Assembly (NCBI RefSeq): GCF_018742245.1
Contig: NZ_CP036132.1
Location: 4,025,001-4,089,000 of the forward strand
From: Bacillus mycoides
Lineage (GTDB): Bacteria > Bacillota > Bacilli > Bacillales > Bacillaceae_G
Direction: 5' to 3'
Length of the DNA stretch: 64,000 nt
The position numbers were made by a program, and so were the translations under genes. Positions 1-12,777 of this stretch are shown here, piece by piece (position 1 is the first letter of the stretch; the number at the start of each line of letters is the position of its first letter). The notes beneath the pieces are model-generated. The model had not been told where the DNA came from and did not search any database. It was given only the letters and a program-made list of their open reading frames with translations.

Positions 1-132
1 AATAACATATACATCAGATTTTTTTTCATATTCAGTTCTTTCATAACCACCTTGTTTAAACAATTGCCAAATCGCTTCTGTTTCATAGTGGTTTACTTTA
101 CAACCTAACGTGTGGAACGCAACAGTTGCCAT
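1..132 (-). CDS. mtaB: tRNA t6A37 methylthiotransferase MtaB, N-terminal part (cut by window start)
   Basis: Only the first 44 codons are inside the window; the gene continues past position 1. The visible N-terminus has the HTLGCKVN signature of the methylthiotransferase family, whose Cys begins the first iron-sulfur cluster ligand set. MtaB is a radical-SAM enzyme that turns t6A37 into ms2t6A37 in tRNAs reading ANN codons. It starts with ATG 6 bp after the rsmE stop, so it is probably the last gene of the heat-shock/prmA/rsmE transcript, as in B. subtilis (yqeV). Radical-SAM and TRAM domains cannot be checked here. Confidence 0.9.
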   Translation of the reverse strand, partial: MATVAFHTLGCKVNHYETEAIWQLFKQGGYERTEYEKKSDVYVI

Positions 133-138
133 TGATTA

Positions 139-888
139 TCACCCCATCAATTCAAAATGATAAGAAGCGGCACTTAACGCATAAAGCGGAGCCGTTTCTG
201 TTCTTAAAATTCTTGGTCCTAAACTACATGGTACAAATTTATGTTCACGAAGTGCGGTTATCTCTTCCTCCGCTAAACCGCCTTCCGGCCCAAATACAAT
301 CAGCAGCTTTTGGCCTGGTTTAATCGTCGATAAAGCTTTCGCAAAATTAGATTTCTCACCTTGTTTCGCTTCTTCTTCATACGCAACAAGACAAACATCA
401 TACTCGCTGCTCATCGACAGCAGTTGTTTAAATGATGAGGGAACGTGTACTTCTGGAATTTCACTTCTATGCGATTGTTCCGCAGCTTCTTTTACAATTT
501 TTTTCAAACGCTCAACTTTTTTATCTGCTTTTTTCGCATCCCACTTTACAATAGATCGAGATGCTTGAAATGGTAAAAATGCAGCTGCCCCAAGCTCAGT
601 TCCTTTTTGAAAAATTAACTCTAGCTTGTCTCCTTTCGGCAGTCCACTTGCAATCGTCACGAACACAGGAAGTTCGCTTGACGCCTCTACCCATTCTACA
701 ATAGTGGTATCCACAAATTCACTGGTAATTTCAGCAATTGAACACTCTGCTGTTTTACCATTTACACAGCAATAAATGTGGTCACCAGCTGACATACGCA
801 TCACTCTTGCGATGTGATGAACATCATCACCCATTATACGAATACTTGTCTCATTTACATATTTCTCTTCTACAAAATAACGTTGCAT
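139..888 (-). CDS. rsmE: 16S rRNA (uracil-1498-N3)-methyltransferase RsmE
   Basis: The 249-residue protein has the usual RsmE length. It has an N-terminal PUA-like half and a C-terminal SPOUT (trefoil-knot) half. The SAM-binding knot is marked by FGPEGG (about 199-204) and LGPRILRTETA (about 223-233). RsmE methylates U1498 of 16S rRNA in the assembled 30S subunit. The gene lies between prmA and mtaB on the same strand, the order known from Bacillus (yqeU). The gap to prmA is about 145 bp and contains no strong terminator, so co-transcription is possible. Confidence 0.95.
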   Translation of the reverse strand: MQRYFVEEKYVNETSIRIMGDDVHHIARVMRMSAGDHIYCCVNGKTAECSIAEITSEFVDTTIVEWVEASSELPVFVTIASGLPKGDKLELIFQKGTELGAAAFLPFQASRSIVKWDAKKADKKVERLKKIVKEAAEQSHRSEIPEVHVPSSFKQLLSMSSEYDVCLVAYEEEAKQGEKSNFAKALSTIKPGQKLLIVFGPEGGLAEEEITALREHKFVPCSLGPRILRTETAPLYALSAASYHFELMG

Positions 889-1033
889 ATAATCACCTTA
901 GTAGAGTTTCGTTCCTTTCGTAAGTCAACACTTACGAAAAGAACGAAACGTTATCATTTTCATATAACAAACGGCAAGTCCCTCACCTTATACGGTGAGA
1001 GACTCCCCTGTTCTTTATAGACTAAAATCTATA

Positions 1034-1972
1034 TTACGCATTTCGTGCAATAATTGCTACCCAATCTTCCATTCGGAGCACTTCTTCAATTGTAAATCCA
1101 GCTTTTTCTAACGCTTCAGAAATTACTTTTTCTTTCGCCCCAATAATACCAGATGTAATAAATAATCCACCTGGCTTCACAACTCTCGCTGCATCTTCAG
1201 GGAATAGAAGAATAATTTCCGCTAGTAAATTTGCTACGATTAAATCAACTGGACCTTCAATACCTTCTAATAGACTATTCTGTCCAACATTGACAATGTC
1301 ATCTGTTTTATTTAAGCGCACATTCATTTCTGCACTTTCAACTGCAACTGGGTCTAAATCATACGCTTGAACAGAAGCCGCACCTAATTTTGCCGCAGCA
1401 ATACTAAGTACCCCTGAACCCGTCCCCACATCAATCACAGTATCACCTGGCTGAACCGTTTTTTCTAACGCACGAATACACATCGTTGTTGTTGGATGTG
1501 TCCCTGTACCAAACGCCATACCTGGATCTAATTCAATAATTTTTTCATCTGGAGAAGACGGTGTATACTCTTCCCACGTCGGCACAATTGTGAATGTATC
1601 AGAAATTTGAACTGGATGATAATACTTCTTCCAAGCAGTAGCCCAATCTTCCTCATCGACTTCATTAATTGTAATATTTCCTGTACCAATTTCGATGTCG
1701 AAAGATGGTAGTGCATCAATAGATGATTTTACACCTGCAACCGTTTCGTGTAAAGAATCCGTTTGTGGGAAATATGCTTTTACCAAAACACCCTCACTTG
1801 GATATTCATCTGGGTTAAGTGCATAAATCTCACCGTATTGTTGCTCACGCTCTTTCGTCAACTCCGCTGGGTCCTCAATCACAATCCCGCTAGCGCCTGC
1901 TTCATGCAAAATATGAGAGACAGCTTCTACTGCTTCTTCTGTTGTATGAATACTAATTTCTGACCATTTCAC
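1034..1972 (-). CDS. prmA: Ribosomal protein L11 methyltransferase PrmA
   Basis: The 312-residue class I SAM methyltransferase trimethylates ribosomal protein L11. It shows the PrmA substrate motif [12 protein letters not shown] (151-162), the SAM-binding loop [10 protein letters not shown] (181-190) and the NLLAE motif near 246. The start is a GTG about 10 nt after a GGAG Shine-Dalgarno. It follows dnaJ by about 28 bp on the same strand, so it is part of the extended dnaK operon (B. subtilis yqeT). Confidence 0.95.
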   Translation of the reverse strand: MKWSEISIHTTEEAVEAVSHILHEAGASGIVIEDPAELTKEREQQYGEIYALNPDEYPSEGVLVKAYFPQTDSLHETVAGVKSSIDALPSFDIEIGTGNITINEVDEEDWATAWKKYYHPVQISDTFTIVPTWEEYTPSSPDEKIIELDPGMAFGTGTHPTTTMCIRALEKTVQPGDTVIDVGTGSGVLSIAAAKLGAASVQAYDLDPVAVESAEMNVRLNKTDDIVNVGQNSLLEGIEGPVDLIVANLLAEIILLFPEDAARVVKPGGLFITSGIIGAKEKVISEALEKAGFTIEEVLRMEDWVAIIARNA

Positions 1973-2000
1973 AATTTACCAACTCCATTTTTTATTTCCA

Positions 2001-3104
2001 TTATTCCCCTTTGAAAGCACGTTTAAGCTTTCTGAATAAGCTATCATCCTGCTCTTCTTGCCCTGCAAATTCACGCAATAAATCTTTTTGATGTGAAGTT
2101 AATTTCGTCGGCACAACAACACGAACGACTACATATTGATCTCCTTGACCATATCCACGTACGTTCGGAGCACCTTTTCCTTTTAAGCGGAATTCTGTTC
2201 CTGTTTGTGTTCCTGCTGGAATTTTCAGCTTCACTTTGCCATGAACGGTAGGAACTTCTACTTCCGCACCAAGTGCCATTTGCGCAAATGTTAATGGCAT
2301 TTCGCAAATAATGTGATCCCCTTCGCGCGCAAAGAATTCATGATTTCTCACATGAACAACAACATATAAGTCACCTGCCGGTCCGCCATTTACGCCTGCT
2401 TCACCTTTTCCAGATACACGAATTTGTTGACCATTATCGATACCCGCTGGAATTTTAACATTGATTTTTTTGCGTTTACGAACTTTACCAGAACCATGGC
2501 ATGTCGTACATTTCTCTTTAATCATTTGACCTGTTCCTGAACAATGCCCACAAGCTTGACGGTTTACAATACGCCCAAATGGTGTATTTTGTTCTACACT
2601 TACTTGCCCTGATCCTGAACAATGTTTACATGTTTCTTTTGAAGTTCCTGGTTTTGCTCCACTACCCTTACAAGTATCACATGGATCCTCCACTGGAATC
2701 TCAACATTTAATTCTTTACCAAAAATAGCTTCTTCAAACTCTAAAGTAACTTGATATTGTAAATCAGCACCTTGACGCGGAGCATTCGGATCACGACGTC
2801 TGCCGCCACCGCCACCAAAGAATGAACTGAAGATATCTTCAAATCCGAAGCCACCACCGAAGTCACCTCCACCGAAACCTTGATTCGGACCCGCGTGACC
2901 AAACTGATCATACTGCGCGCGGTTTTGATCGTCACTTAATACTTCGTATGCTTCTTGTACTTCTTTAAACTTTTCAATTGCATTTTCTTCTTTACTTACG
3001 TCTGGATGGTACTTTTTAGCCAAACGACGATACGCTTTTTTTATTTCATCTTTAGAAGCACCCTTGCTAAGTCCAAGGACCTCATAATAGTCTCGTTTAT
3101 TCAT
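2001..3104 (-). CDS. dnaJ: Hsp40 co-chaperone DnaJ
   Basis: DnaJ delivers unfolded clients to DnaK and stimulates its ATPase. The J domain (1-70) carries HPD at 33-35, followed by a Gly/Phe-rich linker. Four CxxCxGxG zinc-binding repeats (about 140-205) and the C-terminal substrate-binding domains complete the protein. The reading frame is open 45 nt further upstream, but the ATG at 3104 gives the conserved [11 protein letters not shown] start and follows a GGGGG Shine-Dalgarno. Length is 367 residues. A terminator-like hairpin separates it from dnaK, so its level may be lower than DnaK's. Confidence 0.96.
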   Translation of the reverse strand: MNKRDYYEVLGLSKGASKDEIKKAYRRLAKKYHPDVSKEENAIEKFKEVQEAYEVLSDDQNRAQYDQFGHAGPNQGFGGGDFGGGFGFEDIFSSFFGGGGGRRRDPNAPRQGADLQYQVTLEFEEAIFGKELNVEIPVEDPCDTCKGSGAKPGTSKETCKHCSGSGQVSVEQNTPFGRIVNRQACGHCSGTGQMIKEKCTTCHGSGKVRKRKKINVKIPAGIDNGQQIRVSGKGEAGVNGGPAGDLYVVVHVRNHEFFAREGDHIICEMPLTFAQMALGAEVEVPTVHGKVKLKIPAGTQTGTEFRLKGKGAPNVRGYGQGDQYVVVRVVVPTKLTSHQKDLLREFAGQEEQDDSLFRKLKRAFKGE

Positions 3105-3241
3105 AAATTTGCAACCCCCGAATCTTTCACATAAACGTAATTTTAACACCGAAAGAAAGTGCTTTGCAACAAAGTTTCCTCACTTACAGTATGCAAAATA
3201 AAAAACTTAAGATCCTCACACATTTCTTCTTATTCGTGAAA

Positions 3242-3275
3242 AAAGCCAAAGCCAAGGCACGCTTGACTTTGACTT
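3242..3275 (-). terminator. Intrinsic terminator between dnaK and dnaJ
   Basis: On the minus strand, about 15 nt on each side pair (several G-U pairs) around a short loop, and a run of six U follows. It sits 32 bp past the dnaK stop. It is probably only partly efficient, because dnaJ belongs to the heat-shock operon in Bacillus. Confidence 0.6.
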
Positions 3276-3306
3276 TTTGTCATCTTACTTATTTTATTTC
3301 ACTTTA

Positions 3307-5735
<2,429 letters not shown>

Positions 5736-5849
5736 AATTTTCACCTCCTTAAAAGGTATTAGGTATCACGCTTAGCACGATTACCTAAGCATTATATATT
5801 ACACACAGCAATGAAATTCCCATCACTTGAGCGAATGTATTACTCTCAT

Positions 5850-6866
5850 TTATTTTTTAAGTCCATCAGTAAATTGCCTTGTAAATAACTGCAACAAACT
5901 AATTACACGAGAGTATTGCATTCTCGTTGGACCTAAAATCGCAATCGTTCCAAGTTGCTCTTCTCCAATCGAATACGTTGCAGAAATTAAACTACAATCT
6001 TCCATAGCGATCGAAGAATTTTCCCTGCCAATTTTCACTTGAATACCTACTTGTTTATGACGCAAAATATCATAAAACTCAGCTTCGTTATCAATCATCG
6101 TCAGCAAGGATCTTACTTTTTGAATGTCATGGAACTCTGGCTGCGAAAGCATATTTGCTTTTCCTCCAAAGTATATCTTTTCCGATAAAGGAACTTGAAA
6201 TGTACCATCCAACATTTTTATTGCACTATCGTAATTATGAACATACCCACGCAAGACTGTAACAATCTCTTTAAAGATTTTATTATGAAGTTCTGCCATA
6301 GGTATACCAGATAGCTTTTCATTTAAAATATTAACCATTTTTTCTAAATCTGATAAATCAACAGATTCCGGAACGGTAATCGTTTTACTTTGCACATGCC
6401 CTGTATCTGTTACAATAATAGCGACTGCTGTTTGACGATCAAGCGGTACAATCTGTACATTTTTAAGTTTATTTGTGCTCAATTTCGGACCAAGAACAAT
6501 GGCCGTATAATTCGTAAGCTCTGATAAAATTTGAGCTGATTGTTGTGCAATTTTTTCTGCTTCAAAAATTCTTTCAGCAAATAAATCTTTAATTTGTACA
6601 ATTTCATCGGTCGGTAAGTTTTGTGGCGCTAAAAGATGGTCTACATAAAAACGATACCCTTTTTCAGAAGGAACACGCCCAGAAGAACTATGCGTTTTTT
6701 CAATAAATCCTAGTTCCTCTAAATCAGCCATTTCATTTCGAATAGTAGCTGAACTAAACGTAATTTCATCTTTCTTAGCCAACGTCCTCGAACCAACTGG
6801 TTGCGCTGATCCAATAAAGTCATCAACAATCGTTTGTAAAATTAAGAGCTGACGTTCCGTAAGCAT
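5850..6866 (-). CDS. hrcA: Heat-inducible transcription repressor HrcA
   Basis: The 338-residue repressor of class I heat-shock genes binds CIRCE as a dimer and needs GroEL to fold. The N-terminal winged helix (about 1-75, with [20 protein letters not shown]) is typical. A central GAF-like domain and a dimerisation insert follow. It is the first gene after the CIRCE operator and therefore controls itself with grpE, dnaK and dnaJ. Start is ATG after GAGGTG. Confidence 0.97.
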   Translation of the reverse strand: MLTERQLLILQTIVDDFIGSAQPVGSRTLAKKDEITFSSATIRNEMADLEELGFIEKTHSSSGRVPSEKGYRFYVDHLLAPQNLPTDEIVQIKDLFAERIFEAEKIAQQSAQILSELTNYTAIVLGPKLSTNKLKNVQIVPLDRQTAVAIIVTDTGHVQSKTITVPESVDLSDLEKMVNILNEKLSGIPMAELHNKIFKEIVTVLRGYVHNYDSAIKMLDGTFQVPLSEKIYFGGKANMLSQPEFHDIQKVRSLLTMIDNEAEFYDILRHKQVGIQVKIGRENSSIAMEDCSLISATYSIGEEQLGTIAILGPTRMQYSRVISLLQLFTRQFTDGLKK

Positions 6867-6882
6867 CTCATCATCACCTCTG

Positions 6883-6909
6883 TTAGCACTCTTTGTCTTC
6901 GAGTGCTAA
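6883..6909 (-). promoter_or_regulatory. CIRCE operator (HrcA binding site)
   Basis: A perfect inverted repeat, TTAGCACTC-N9-GAGTGCTAA, equals the CIRCE consensus exactly. It sits 16 bp upstream of hrcA and just downstream of a sigma-A type promoter. Confidence 0.97.
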
Positions 6910-6919
6910 ATCTATTAAT

Positions 6920-6949
6920 AACTTACCAAAATTGACATTCAATTGTCAA
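6920..6949 (-). promoter_or_regulatory. Sigma-A promoter of the hrcA-dnaK operon
   Basis: On the minus strand a consensus -35 TTGACA (6944-6949) is followed after 18 nt by TAAGTT (6920-6925) as the likely -10. The CIRCE lies at the expected transcription start. Confidence 0.7.
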
Positions 6950-6999
6950 CGGAAACGTCACGAAATAACGAAACTTTTTCACGCTTAGGGCGCATTTAA

Positions 7000-8139
7000 T
7001 TAATCCATCAAAAATGACTGGAATACTTCATTCCCTAATAGTTTCCCTTTCCTCGTTAAACAAACATGTCCATCTCTGTTTTCAAGTAATCCCTGTTCTT
7101 GATTACTTTGTAACTGCTTTGCAAAAACATGATCCATCTCCACATTAAATCTCTTTTGGAATTCTAACTTAGAAACACCTTTTGTTTTTCGAAGTCCTAA
7201 GAACAACTCTTCTTCCATTTTTTCTTTCTCTGTCACTGCGTGAACATCTAAATATGGAAATCCTGTCTCATCAATTTTAGTGAAATATTGCTTGAGCGGA
7301 CCTACATTTTGAATTCGTTCCCCGTTCACATAACTATGCGCTCCAGCTCCAAATCCATAATACTCTTCATTATTCCAGTATGTGAGATTGTGTCTACTTT
7401 CATTATCACCTTTTGAGAAGTTACTAATCTCATACTGGTTATAACCATTTTTCTCCATTTCATCCATTACCATTTCGTACATTTTCGCTTCATGGTCTTC
7501 ACCTGGAAGTCTTAATTTCCCTTTATTCATTAAGTTATAAAATACGGTTTTCGGTTCCACAATTAAGGAATATGCTGAGAAATGTTGTACACCAAGCGTA
7601 AAGGCAATATCTAATGTTTCCTTTACATCTTCTATCGTCTGTCCTGGCAGAGCATAAATTAAATCTACATTAATATTTGTGAAACCGACTTCCTGCGCTT
7701 CTCGAATTGCTACGAATGCATCTTCTCTCGTATGCCTGCGTCCAATCTTCTCAAGTAGCTCATCACGAAACGTTTGCACACCAAAACTAATTCGGTTTAC
7801 TCCACCTTCTAGCAATAAGTTCAACTTCTCTTTCGGTAAATCACCTGGATTCGCTTCAAATGTTAATTCACAATTCGGCGCAAATGGACGCAAACGACGG
7901 TTAATGATGTCGAGTAGCTGTTTTGTTTGCTCCATATTTAAAGCTGTCGGAGTTCCTCCGCCAACAAAAATCGTTTTCATACTTTCAAACGGTACTTTTT
8001 GAACCGTATTTATTATTTCTTTCTCTAAATATTGTAAGTATTGATCAACCGGTTGGCGTTCAATAAATACTTTATTAAAATCACAATAGTGACAAATATG
8101 CTGACAAAATGGAATATGAATATATGCAGCTTGTACCAA
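7000..8139 (-). CDS. hemW: Heme chaperone HemW (HemN-like radical SAM protein)
   Basis: The 379-residue radical-SAM protein is of HemW type. Its cluster motif CQHICHYC has Cys at 12, 16 and 19, followed by GGGTP (60-64) and a C-terminal HemN domain. HemW proteins bind and insert heme, and unlike HemN are not coproporphyrinogen oxidases. The start is TTG, 5-6 nt after AGGAG. In B. subtilis the gene directly follows lepA; here a regulator gene lies between them. Confidence 0.93.
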   Translation of the reverse strand: MVQAAYIHIPFCQHICHYCDFNKVFIERQPVDQYLQYLEKEIINTVQKVPFESMKTIFVGGGTPTALNMEQTKQLLDIINRRLRPFAPNCELTFEANPGDLPKEKLNLLLEGGVNRISFGVQTFRDELLEKIGRRHTREDAFVAIREAQEVGFTNINVDLIYALPGQTIEDVKETLDIAFTLGVQHFSAYSLIVEPKTVFYNLMNKGKLRLPGEDHEAKMYEMVMDEMEKNGYNQYEISNFSKGDNESRHNLTYWNNEEYYGFGAGAHSYVNGERIQNVGPLKQYFTKIDETGFPYLDVHAVTEKEKMEEELFLGLRKTKGVSKLEFQKRFNVEMDHVFAKQLQSNQEQGLLENRDGHVCLTRKGKLLGNEVFQSFLMD

Positions 8140-8160
8140 ATATAACTCCTACCTTTCTAA

Positions 8161-8185
8161 AAAGAAAACCTCCGCGTTCCGGAGG
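8161..8185 (-). terminator. Intrinsic terminator after the HxlR-type regulator
   Basis: CCTCCG/CGGAGG arms with a 5-nt loop (8169-8185) are followed on the minus strand by TTTTCTTT, 12 bp past the regulator stop. Confidence 0.7.
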
Positions 8186-8196
8186 GTCCTTTACTT

Positions 8197-8565
8197 TTAT
8201 AAAGTGTTACGAATTTGTTCCATTCGCATTTTTCCCCAATCATACATCATTTCAACGATCGGTAAAAGCGACATACCTAATTCCGTCATATAGTACTCAA
8301 CTCGCGGAGGAATTTCCGGGTATACTGTTCGATCAATAATCCCGTCCTCCATTAACTCTTTCAATTGATTTGACAACACTTTATGAGAAATACTCGGGAA
8401 CAGACGTTGTAATTCACTAAAACGATGCGGACCTTCCACACCTAAGTGCCACAATATCACAACTTTCCACTTCCCACTAATAATAGAAAGCGTCAGTTCC
8501 TTTTCGCAATTAAAATTACCTTTTTGTATTTTCTCTCGAATATCTTTTCGAATATTTTCGGACAT
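8197..8565 (-). CDS. HxlR (DUF24)-family transcriptional regulator
   Basis: The 122-residue winged-helix protein has the HxlR/YodB hallmark: a conserved Cys near the N-terminus (C20, in [16 protein letters not shown]). The recognition region [19 protein letters not shown] follows. Relatives such as YodB, CatR and HypR sense quinones, diamide or aldehydes through that Cys, so a redox-sensing role is plausible but inferred. It has its own terminator and lies as a separate unit between lepA and hemW, where B. subtilis has no gene. Its target is unknown. Confidence 0.88.
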   Translation of the reverse strand: MSENIRKDIREKIQKGNFNCEKELTLSIISGKWKVVILWHLGVEGPHRFSELQRLFPSISHKVLSNQLKELMEDGIIDRTVYPEIPPRVEYYMTELGMSLLPIVEMMYDWGKMRMEQIRNTL

Positions 8566-8652
8566 TAATAGTCTCCTAACTCTATATCAATCACTAAAAA
8601 GCTCTCTCACTATTGTAAATGAGAGATGCTAAGATGTCTAAAAAGTAGCATA

Positions 8653-8680
8653 TAAAAAAAGAAGCCGAACGAACGGCTTC
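8653..8680 (-). terminator. Intrinsic terminator after lepA
   Basis: GAAGCCG/CGGCTTC arms with a 6-nt loop (8661-8680) are followed by seven U on the minus strand, about 75 bp past the lepA stop. Confidence 0.8.
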
Positions 8681-8755
8681 CACTTTTATCACAATTGGTG
8701 CGGGCTAATAATTAGCGAAGAATAGAAAAATCCCCACTAATTATAGTTCACTCTA

Positions 8756-10579
8756 TTAGTTATCATCCATTTTCAGTACAGCCATGAATGCTTCTTGCGG
8801 CACTTCTACAGAACCAACAGACTTCATACGTTTTTTACCTTCTTTTTGCTTATCAAGAAGTTTACGCTTACGAGAAATGTCACCACCGTAACATTTTGCA
8901 AGTACGTTTTTACGCATCGCCTTAATTGTAGAACGAGATACAACTTTATTTCCGATAGTCGCCTGAATTGGCACTTCAAACTGTTGTCTTGGAATTAATT
9001 TCTGTAATTTCTCTACAATTACTTTACCACGGTCATACGCTGAATCACGATGTACAATAAATGATAAAGCATCCACTTGTTCATTATTTAAAAGAATATC
9101 CATTTTCACAAGCTTAGATGGTTTATAACCAATTAACTCGTAGTCAAATGATGCATATCCTTTCGTATTTGATTTCAATTGATCGAAGAAATCATATACG
9201 ATTTCTGATAACGGGATTTCATATGTCAATGTAACACGTGTTTCATCTAAATATTGCATATCAATAAACGTTCCACGTTTCCCTTGGCAAATTTCCATTA
9301 CAGCTCCAACATAGTCATTCGGAACCATAATTGCAGCCTTCACAAACGGCTCTTCTACACGATCGATAGCCTGTGGATCTGGCATATTAGATGGATTATC
9401 AACAATAAGATCTTCACCGTTTGTTAAATACACTTTATAAATAACGCTTGGCGCTGTTGTAATTAAGTCAATCTTGAATTCACGTTCAATACGTTCTTGA
9501 ATAATCTCCATGTGAAGCAGCCCTAAGAAACCACAACGGAAACCAAAACCTAAAGCTTGAGATGTTTCAGGCTCAAATTCAAGAGCAGAATCATTCAATT
9601 CTAGTTTTTCTAACGCATCACGTAAGTCGTTATAACGTGCAGAATCGATTGGATATAAACCACAGAATACCATTGGATTTAATTTACGATACCCTTTTAA
9701 CGGCTCTACAGCCTGACGTTTCGCATGTGTAATCGTATCACCTACGCGTGTATCGCCTACGTTTTTAATAGATGCTGCTAAGAAACCTACATCACCTACT
9801 GTTAACTCGTCACGTTGCGTTGTTTTCGGTGTAAACACACCTACTTCTGTTACTTCAAATTCTTTTCCAGTTGCCATCATACGTACTTTATCGCCAACTT
9901 TTACCGTTCCATTTACAACACGGATATATGCAATTACACCACGGTACGGATCATATAAAGAATCGAAAATCATACATTGTAACGGCTCTTCTGAATCACC
10001 TGTTGGAGCTGGTACCTTTTCAACGATTTGTTCTAAAATATCTTCAATACCAATGCCAGCTTTCGCTGAAGCAAGTACAGCTTCCGATGCATCTAAACCA
10101 ATTACATCTTCTACCTCTTGACGTACGCGTTCTGGGTCTGCACTTGGTAAGTCGATTTTATTAATAACTGGTAAAATTTCCAAATTATTATCAAGCGCTA
10201 AATATACGTTCGCTAATGTTTGCGCCTCAATTCCTTGCGCTGCATCCACAACAAGAATTGCACCTTCACAAGCCGCTAAACTACGAGATACTTCGTACGT
10301 AAAGTCGACGTGTCCTGGAGTATCGATTAAGTGAAGAATATACTCTTCACCGTCTTTCGCTTTATACGTTAGTTGTACTGCATTTAATTTAATTGTAATA
10401 CCACGCTCACGCTCCAACTCCATAGAGTCAAGCAATTGCGCCTTCATTTCGCGCTGTGCCAACGCGTTTGTTTTCTCCAAAATACGGTCTGCCAACGTTG
10501 ATTTCCCGTGGTCAATGTGAGCAATGATGGAGAAGTTACGAATTTTGGACTGTCTTTTTGCTCTTTCTTCTTTATTCAT
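8756..10579 (-). CDS. lepA: Elongation factor 4 (LepA)
   Basis: The 607-residue translational GTPase is of EF-4 type and normal length. The P-loop HIDHGKST lies at 21-28 and DTPGH near 85. EF-G-like domains II, III and V and the LepA C-terminal domain ending near [16 protein letters not shown] follow. EF-4 acts on stalled or mispositioned ribosomes. It is downstream of gpr-yqxA, the Bacillus order, with about 210 bp and a weak hairpin between. Confidence 0.97.
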   Translation of the reverse strand: MNKEERAKRQSKIRNFSIIAHIDHGKSTLADRILEKTNALAQREMKAQLLDSMELERERGITIKLNAVQLTYKAKDGEEYILHLIDTPGHVDFTYEVSRSLAACEGAILVVDAAQGIEAQTLANVYLALDNNLEILPVINKIDLPSADPERVRQEVEDVIGLDASEAVLASAKAGIGIEDILEQIVEKVPAPTGDSEEPLQCMIFDSLYDPYRGVIAYIRVVNGTVKVGDKVRMMATGKEFEVTEVGVFTPKTTQRDELTVGDVGFLAASIKNVGDTRVGDTITHAKRQAVEPLKGYRKLNPMVFCGLYPIDSARYNDLRDALEKLELNDSALEFEPETSQALGFGFRCGFLGLLHMEIIQERIEREFKIDLITTAPSVIYKVYLTNGEDLIVDNPSNMPDPQAIDRVEEPFVKAAIMVPNDYVGAVMEICQGKRGTFIDMQYLDETRVTLTYEIPLSEIVYDFFDQLKSNTKGYASFDYELIGYKPSKLVKMDILLNNEQVDALSFIVHRDSAYDRGKVIVEKLQKLIPRQQFEVPIQATIGNKVVSRSTIKAMRKNVLAKCYGGDISRKRKLLDKQKEGKKRMKSVGSVEVPQEAFMAVLKMDDN

Positions 10580-10739
10580 CTATGTTCTCAACTCCTAATA
10601 GTCTCGCCAATATACACTAGCACTGATTATATCAATAGAGCAGCAAAGATTCAATGAAAACTCGTGCTGCTTACAATACAAATCACTCTATCTATATCTT
10701 ATGCGAACAAACCATAAGAGACAAACCTTTTTCAAATTA

Positions 10740-10779
10740 AAGGACGACTCTCTTACAAACCAATAAGACAACCGTCCTT
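10740..10779 (-). terminator. Possible terminator after yqxA
   Basis: AAGGACG/CGTCCTT arms (10740-10746, 10773-10779) enclose a second short stem TCTTA/TAAGA. The following U tract is poor (TAATTT), so this may be weak or allow read-through to lepA. The rest of 10580-10789 shows nothing else I can name. Confidence 0.45.
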
Positions 10780-10789
10780 CCTGCTATCC

Positions 10790-11152
10790 TTAACTAAAAA
10801 TCCCTTTTATTGCCCCAACCACTATATCCGTCCCAAACTTTGTCATATCACGAGCAACACTTGCTATCGCCATACCGATACCTTCTACAACATTAAAACT
10901 TCTTAAGCTTTCTAACTGTTTTTGTTTTTCAATAGCCGAAAACGTATCTCTCGAAATTTCTGATTCAGCCCCAGCGCCTTCTGTTCCTGTCATATGAGCA
11001 ATTTGTTCATATGACAGCTGACGATACCCCTTCATACTTTTCAGACCATGATTAGCGAGCGCCACTCCAGCTATCATCATAAGCAAGCATAAGACTGTAC
11101 CGCATATACATAACAGCGTAAATCGACTCAAACTATTTCTGCCTCTTTCCAT
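10790..11152 (-). CDS. yqxA: DUF3679 family protein YqxA
   Basis: The 120-residue protein has one N-terminal membrane segment (about 12-34, LLCICGTVLCLLMMIAGVAL) and a hydrophilic remainder containing the MKGYRQLSYEQ region of YqxA. Function is unknown. The ATG at 11152 overlaps the gpr stop (TGATG), implying translational coupling; a TTG one codon earlier is also possible. In B. subtilis spoIIP lies between gpr and yqxA, but here it does not. Confidence 0.8.
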   Translation of the reverse strand: MERGRNSLSRFTLLCICGTVLCLLMMIAGVALANHGLKSMKGYRQLSYEQIAHMTGTEGAGAESEISRDTFSAIEKQKQLESLRSFNVVEGIGMAIASVARDMTKFGTDIVVGAIKGIFS

Positions 11153-12255
11153 CAATGTGTATAGGCCCCTGTGTTATCTTGATCAATCTGATGATGCAGT
11201 GCTGCATTTAAACCACTTGCTATTACATTTGCCATATCCTCAATAAACGCATCTACTTCTTTTGGGGTTACCATTAAATTATGACCAAGAGGAGATAACA
11301 CTTCATAAATCAACTTTCTCTTTTCTTCTTCTTCCAACGTACCAATAGCCCCTAAAAACATATTTCGACTCTTTTCATCTGGCATATCTTCTTCTGTTAA
11401 TTTTTTCTTTTCTCCAAATGTAAAACCAGCTGGTAATAAAGAGCGTGATGGTTTGTTTCCTTCTTTCAGTTCCCGGCCAAAATGTTTCAAAATAAAATCA
11501 ATTGTATCACTCGTAATCGAAACGGCATCTACCACAGTTGGCACACCAATTGCGATAACAGGAATACCTAATGTTTCTTTACTTAGTTCCTTACGCTTAT
11601 TCCCAACACCAGATCCTGGATGAATTCCTGTATCAGAAATTTGTATCGTACTATTTACTCGTTCAATAGAACGCGCAGCTAATGCATCAATTGCGATGAC
11701 AAAGTCTGGTTTTGTCTTTTCAATAATTCCGTAAATGACATCGCTCGTTTCGATTCCTGTAATCCCCATTACCCCTGGACGAATGGCACTAACAGGTCTA
11801 AAACCCTCTTCCACACTTTCAGGCTGCAATTTAAACAAATGTCTCGTCACCAGTACGTTCTCTACAACTATCGGTCCGAGTGCATCCGGCGTTACATTCC
11901 AATTCCCAAGCCCGACGATTAAACAACTCGCTTCTTTTGAAACACCAACCTCTTCTAAGAAATAAGAAAATTCTTTTGCAAAAATACGCTCTACTTTTTG
12001 CTGAAGTTCCGTATCTTGTTGTCGTATACCTTGCACCTCAAGAGTTAAATAATTCCCAGGTTTTTTCCCCATCGACTCAGATGCAATTTCATCAATAGTT
12101 ACTTTTGTAATTGTAACGCCCTCTTCTTCCCTCTCTTTTACAATAACTCCCTGTATCCCTTTTTGTTCTTCTTGGCGCTCTTGCAGCATTTGGTGCGCCT
12201 CTACAGCAAGGTCAGTTCTAACACTATATTTACTTAAATCTAATGGTTCTTTCAT
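11152..12255 (-). CDS. gpr: Spore germination protease GPR
   Basis: The 367-residue A25-family aspartic-type protease degrades small acid-soluble spore proteins early in germination. It shows the conserved regions [31 protein letters not shown] and [12 protein letters not shown]. It is made in the forespore as a zymogen; the propeptide would end near [12 protein letters not shown]. The ATG at 12255 follows GGAGGAG, while an ATG seven codons earlier overlaps that site. It is divergent from rpsT, as in B. subtilis. Confidence 0.96.
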   Translation of the reverse strand: MKEPLDLSKYSVRTDLAVEAHQMLQERQEEQKGIQGVIVKEREEEGVTITKVTIDEIASESMGKKPGNYLTLEVQGIRQQDTELQQKVERIFAKEFSYFLEEVGVSKEASCLIVGLGNWNVTPDALGPIVVENVLVTRHLFKLQPESVEEGFRPVSAIRPGVMGITGIETSDVIYGIIEKTKPDFVIAIDALAARSIERVNSTIQISDTGIHPGSGVGNKRKELSKETLGIPVIAIGVPTVVDAVSITSDTIDFILKHFGRELKEGNKPSRSLLPAGFTFGEKKKLTEEDMPDEKSRNMFLGAIGTLEEEEKRKLIYEVLSPLGHNLMVTPKEVDAFIEDMANVIASGLNAALHHQIDQDNTGAYTH

Positions 12256-12435
12256 CGTATCTCCTCCGTAATTCATAGTAAATATCGTTAGATTTCCCCA
12301 AGTTATATTAGGTCATTCTTTCCTTTACGTGAAATTTCATTGATATACTATTGCAATTCTCTTCACCGTTTGATAAAATATCACTTGTTCTATGTAAGAA
12401 TCGAGTCATTCGATTGCACCAGGGAGGTGAAAAGT

Positions 12436-12693
12436 ATGGCAAACATCAAATCTGCTATCAAACGCGCTAAACTTAGCGAAGAGCGTCGTTCACATAACGC
12501 TTCTATCAAGTCTGACATGCGTACTGCTGTTAAAACTGTAGAAACTTTAGTTACTAATAACGATCTTGAAAATGCTAAAGAAGCTTTCAAAACTGCTTCT
12601 AAAAAACTTGACAAAGCAGCTCGTAAAGGTCTTATCCACCAAAACGCTGCAGCTCGTCAAAAATCTCGCTTAGCGAAACAAGTAAACGCGTAA
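12436..12693 (+). CDS. rpsT: 30S ribosomal protein S20
   Basis: The 85-residue basic protein [18 protein letters not shown]... is canonical S20. The start at 12436 follows GGGAGGTG; the open frame upstream is untranslated leader. The codon use is highly biased, as expected for an abundant ribosomal protein. It is transcribed alone between divergent gpr and convergent holA. Confidence 0.98.
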   Translation: MANIKSAIKRAKLSEERRSHNASIKSDMRTAVKTVETLVTNNDLENAKEAFKTASKKLDKAARKGLIHQNAAARQKSRLAKQVNA

Positions 12694-12700
12694 GGCGTTT

Positions 12701-12728
12701 AAAAAACGATCCATTCGGATCGTTTTTT
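12701..12728 (+). terminator. rpsT terminator
   Basis: AACGATCC/GGATCGTT with a 4-nt loop (ATTC) and flanking A6/T6 runs, 8 bp after the stop. Confidence 0.92.
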
Positions 12729-12732
12729 ATAT

Positions 12733-12775
12733 ACACAAAAAAGTTCACGTATTTAGTACGTGAACTTTTTTGTGT
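12733..12775. terminator. Second, bidirectional terminator between rpsT and holA
   Basis: A perfect 19-bp inverted repeat (12733-12751 and 12757-12775) has a 5-nt loop and a T6 run in both directions. It can end holA on the minus strand and back up the rpsT terminator. Confidence 0.9.
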
Positions 12776-12777
12776 TA

